64,000 nucleotides of DNA from assembly GCF_000424285.1 (NCBI RefSeq), contig NZ_KE384157.1, positions 281,167 to 345,166 on the forward strand, read 5' to 3'. The stretch is from Butyrivibrio sp. MB2005 (lineage in GTDB: Bacteria; Bacillota; Clostridia; Lachnospirales; Lachnospiraceae). The notes under the pieces were generated by a model. That model was not told where the DNA came from. It made no database searches and saw only the letters and a program-made list of their open reading frames with translations. Each line of letters opens with the position of its first letter. The stretch's first letter is position 1. The position numbers and the translations under genes were made by a program. This document shows positions 62,003-64,000 of this stretch, piece after piece.

Positions 62003-62203
62003 TTAAAGCTTGTTTACGTTAACGGCCTGAGGTCCTTTTTCACCCTGGATTACGTCGTAATCAACTGCAGCGCCCTCGTCAAGAGACTTGAAACCCTCCA
62101 TGTTGAGTCCTGAATAATGTACGAATACATCATTGCCTGCCTCATCAGAAATGAAGCCGTAACCCTTCTGGTTGTTGAACCACTTAACTGTACCCTTGTT
62201 CAT
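62003..62203 (-). CDS. Cold-shock protein (CspA family)
   Basis: A 66-residue single cold-shock domain: [21 protein letters not shown] with RNP1 (KGYGFI) and RNP2 (VFVHYSGL), ending KGPQAVNV. It binds single-stranded RNA/DNA. GGAGG precedes the ATG; the leader is about 80 bases, as is common in csp genes. Confidence 0.96.
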   Translation of the reverse strand: MNKGTVKWFNNQKGYGFISDEAGNDVFVHYSGLNMEGFKSLDEGAAVDYDVIQGEKGPQAVNVNKL

Positions 62204-62289
62204 ATCTTACCTCCACAAAAATAAAAAAATAGTTCTGTCCGCCATCAGCTATACTGATTGACGATATGTTGTATTAAAACAACATAATT

Positions 62290-62318
62290 AGGATATCACA
62301 GTGCCTTTTAAAAGTAAA
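62290..62318 (-). promoter_or_regulatory. Promoter of the csp gene
   Basis: On the minus strand TTTACT (62318-62313), 17-base spacer and TGA-TATCCT (extended -10, 62295-62290). A hairpin ATGTTGT/ACAACAT (62266-62285) follows at the start of the leader. Confidence 0.5.
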
Positions 62319-62377
62319 GGAATTATTGAAATATTCACGAAAAAAATCACAATTTGTCAGACGTCTCTATACATCCC

Positions 62378-62420
62378 TTTACTTTAAGAATTTACTGTGT
62401 TAAAATATTCTAGCAGTAAA
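62378..62420 (+). promoter_or_regulatory. Promoter and possible operator of the TrpR-like gene
   Basis: TTTACT (62378-62383), 17-base spacer, TGt-TAAAAT (62401-62406). An inverted repeat TTTACTG (62391-62397) / CAGTAAA (62414-62420) spans the -10 and start site, a position suited to autorepression. Confidence 0.5.
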
Positions 62421-62484
62421 GTAAATTGACGATATAACATAAATTTTTATCTCTTTGTACTGCTAAAATGTATGGAGGCCAATA

Positions 62485-62772
62485 ATGAATAAGAAAATTC
62501 ACACCGAGGCTGTAGATCATCTTTTTGATGCTATTTTGTCCCTCGAGAGTAAGGATGAATGCTATAGCTTCTTTGAGGATCTTTGCACAGTTAACGAGCT
62601 CATGTCTCTTTCACAGAGATTCGAGGTTGCAGCGATGCTCAGAAAGCATAAGACATATCTTGAAATTGCTGAGAAGACCGGTGCTTCTACCGCCACTATC
62701 AGCAGAGTTAACCGTTCACTGAATTACGGCGATGACGGTTACGCGCTTGTATTCAAAAAGCTCCAGGATTGA
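62485..62772 (+). CDS. YerC/YecD-type TrpR-like transcriptional regulator
   Basis: A 95-residue protein of the TrpR-related YerC family: DAILSLESKDECYSFFEDLC, TVNELMSLSQRFEVAAML, then helix-turn-helix TYLEIAEKTGASTATISRVNRSL. It should bind DNA as a dimer; ligand unknown. GGAGG precedes ATG 62485. The stop codon lies in the loop of its own terminator. Confidence 0.92.
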   Translation: MNKKIHTEAVDHLFDAILSLESKDECYSFFEDLCTVNELMSLSQRFEVAAMLRKHKTYLEIAEKTGASTATISRVNRSLNYGDDGYALVFKKLQD

Positions 62773-62786
62773 CCTGGAGCTTTTTT
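62758..62786 (+). terminator. Intrinsic terminator overlapping the stop codon
   Basis: Perfect 10-bp stem AAGCTCCAGG (62758-62767) with CCTGGAGCTT (62773-62782), then T-run to 62786. The loop ATTGA contains the TGA stop (62770-62772). Confidence 0.9.
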
Positions 62787-62796
62787 ATTTAGCGAA

Positions 62797-62817
62797 GGAA
62801 TTTCGCAAGCGAAATCC
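62797..62817. repeat. Single copy of the ATTTCGC palindrome
   Basis: GGAATTTCGCAAGCGAAATCC, inverted relative to the copies at 60908 and 61783 with which it shares the AAATAGGATTTCGC flank (read on the minus strand). Confidence 0.7.
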
Positions 62818-62837
62818 TATTTTATAGCCACTTTATC

Positions 62838-63260
62838 TTACTCTTCTTTTCCGCCTAAAGCGCGTTCCTTTGCTGTCTCAGCGGATGTCTTTTCCTGAGT
62901 CATTGTGCACTGTCCCTGGAATACTGCATTCTCATCGATAACAAGAACCTTGGCAGAAAGATCGCCAATCAGCTTTCCTGTGTCGCTTATCTCCACCTTA
63001 CCTGTGGGTGCGCCAACGTTACCCTGAATCTCACCTGCAAGGAAAAGGTTGGTAGCCGTAACTGCTCCTACGATCTTGGCTTCCTGACCTACGATAAGCG
63101 AGCCATTTACCGATACATTACCGTTAATGGTTCCGTCAATTCTTGTTCCCTCTTTTGAGGTAAGCGGTCCGTCGATTACAGTACCCTGTGCAATTATTGT
63201 AGTGATCTGATCAAGGCCTGCATCAGCAGAATCTGATTTTCCATTACTAAAAAGTGCCAT
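62838..63260 (-). CDS. Bactofilin
   Basis: A 140-residue bactofilin (DUF583): disordered ends around a beta-helix core made of short repeats (GTVIDGPLTSKEGTRIDGTI, NGNVSVNGSLIVGQEAKIVG, NLFLAGEIQGNVGAP). Bactofilins form nucleotide-free filaments that place envelope enzymes. GGAGG precedes ATG 63260, 12 bases after the LytM-like gene, with which it is evidently cotranscribed. Confidence 0.93.
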   Translation of the reverse strand: MALFSNGKSDSADAGLDQITTIIAQGTVIDGPLTSKEGTRIDGTINGNVSVNGSLIVGQEAKIVGAVTATNLFLAGEIQGNVGAPTGKVEISDTGKLIGDLSAKVLVIDENAVFQGQCTMTQEKTSAETAKERALGGKEE

Positions 63261-63272
63261 GATGTTTCCTCC

Positions 63273-64000
63273 TTAGCCGTTTATCTCTATCACATCTTCA
63301 GGATCAATAAATTTCCCATTATATTGAATCTGATATCCAATCTTGGTATTGTCTTCACCTATTATCATAAGTGTGGTAGTAGGTGTTACAGCATCTCCTT
63401 CATGAACCAGACTGTCTCCTGCATTCCTGTAAATAGAAACATAGCCGTTGCCGTGATCTATTGTGATGCTGTTGCCATATTTTATATCTCCGGCTACAGA
63501 TGTAACAGTGCCTGAACCTGCAGCTGTTATTGTAGCACCCTGTTCAGCTGTGATAATCAGAATCGGATCTCCGGTCTTAGGTTCTGATGCCTCTTCTCCT
63601 TCAGCATTCTCATCGCCTTCATCCTCAGCATCTTCATCAGTGTTCTCACTGGGCTCCTCTATTTCTGTGGAATTAGGATCATCCAGTGTACTGACCATTG
63701 ATGCTGTTCCGTTAGAGACAGGAAGAAATGTAGGCATACTCGCCTCTTCTTCAGCGGCTGCTGTCTGAGCCTCAGCTTCTACCTTCCTGTTAAGTGCCAT
63801 ACTTAAGTCTGACACCTCGCTCTCAAGCTCTGACCTCTCTGCCTCGATAGCTTTATTCTCAGCTTCTTTCTCCTCAATTTGGGATAAAAGAATGGCATTC
63901 TGCTGTTTTAAGGATGATACTGTAATTGCAGAATGCACCAGAAAGCATATAAGCGCAACGATAATGCCAAATATTGAAAAAGCGATTACCTGCGTCGCAA
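63273..64000 (-). CDS. Membrane-anchored M23/LytM-like protein, degenerate active site; 5' end cut
   Basis: At least 242 residues, open at the window end. The visible N-terminus holds a membrane helix (FGIIVALICFLVHSAITV), then a coiled coil, an acidic linker, and a C-terminal LytM fold (GNSITIDHGNGYVSIYRNAG, VHEGDAVTP, IDPEDVI). The family's zinc ligands are lost: the YxH position reads YRN and the final HxH reads YQIQY. It is probably a non-catalytic partner, as known for SpoIIQ/EnvC-type proteins. Its neighbour is bactofilin. A GTG at 63938 is internal, not the start. Confidence 0.82.
   Translation of the reverse strand, partial: ATQVIAFSIFGIIVALICFLVHSAITVSSLKQQNAILLSQIEEKEAENKAIEAERSELESEVSDLSMALNRKVEAEAQTAAAEEEASMPTFLPVSNGTASMVSTLDDPNSTEIEEPSENTDEDAEDEGDENAEGEEASEPKTGDPILIITAEQGATITAAGSGTVTSVAGDIKYGNSITIDHGNGYVSIYRNAGDSLVHEGDAVTPTTTLMIIGEDNTKIGYQIQYNGKFIDPEDVIEING

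Overview
The window reads as chromosomal DNA of a low-GC anaerobic Bacillota, most likely a Clostridia of the Lachnospiraceae (Butyrivibrio-like) type. This is inferred from gene content: AddAB rather than RecBCD, an AICAR transformylase split from an archaeal-type PurO IMP cyclohydrolase, RsbU/V/W-type partner switching, a TPP-controlled ThiT, a FeoB-associated Cys-rich peptide, and many small signalling and cell-surface genes. I see no rRNA, tRNA, CRISPR, phage or transposase gene. The window cuts a gene at each end.

Layout. 1-3.8 kb: a CAT-like acetyltransferase, then a minus-strand RsbV-RsbW-RsbU partner-switching operon. 3.9-10 kb: a minus-strand operon MATE - MBOAT - SGNH - STAS/APH-kinase fusion - CDF-like protein. 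10.1-15.5 kb: lipoprotein, L,D-transpeptidase, unknown proteins, a degenerate PAS-GGDEF-EAL protein and a small PH-domain-like protein. 15.6-28.8 kb: eleven tightly packed minus-strand genes, probably one transcript from a good promoter at 28830-28858: valS, folC, a 56-aa peptide, Zn-ribbon/TPR membrane protein, MBOAT, SGNH, an 84-aa protein, RidA, TPR lipoprotein, D,D-carboxypeptidase and a LacI-like-sensor/GGDEF protein. 28.9-29.3 kb: an AT-rich noncoding stretch with palindromes and repeated GTTTACATA words. 29.3-32.1 kb: a nuclease/XPD-type helicase fusion and an HPr-like protein lacking the catalytic histidine. 32.2-36 kb: thiT with a TPP riboswitch, asnA, and two tandem secreted Ig-like paralogues. 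36.2-45.8 kb: a ZTP riboswitch followed by purO, purH, addB and addA in one run. 45.8-53.1 kb: TraX-like protein, a small membrane protein, a GH13 glucosidase, an M16C metallopeptidase lipoprotein, a flavodoxin and a zinc-ribbon protein. 53.3-56.4 kb: trkA-trkH and a Fur-box-controlled FeoB-associated peptide. 56.5-64 kb: secreted protein, membrane glycosyltransferase, thrS, SEC-C protein, csp, TrpR-like regulator, bactofilin and a degenerate LytM/M23 membrane protein.

Themes. Several genes serve the cell envelope (two MBOAT/SGNH pairs, L,D- and D,D-peptidases, bactofilin plus LytM-like protein, GT-C glycosyltransferase). Signalling is dense: STAS domains, a PP2C phosphatase, GGDEF and EAL domains. 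Two metabolite riboswitches (TPP, ZTP) are clear. A dispersed repeat family is present: a 294-bp element at 60850-61143 with 11-bp terminal inverted repeats and a TAA duplication, plus related fragments at 58849, 61783, 62797 and more weakly 15625. All calls come from reading the sequence; no database search was run.
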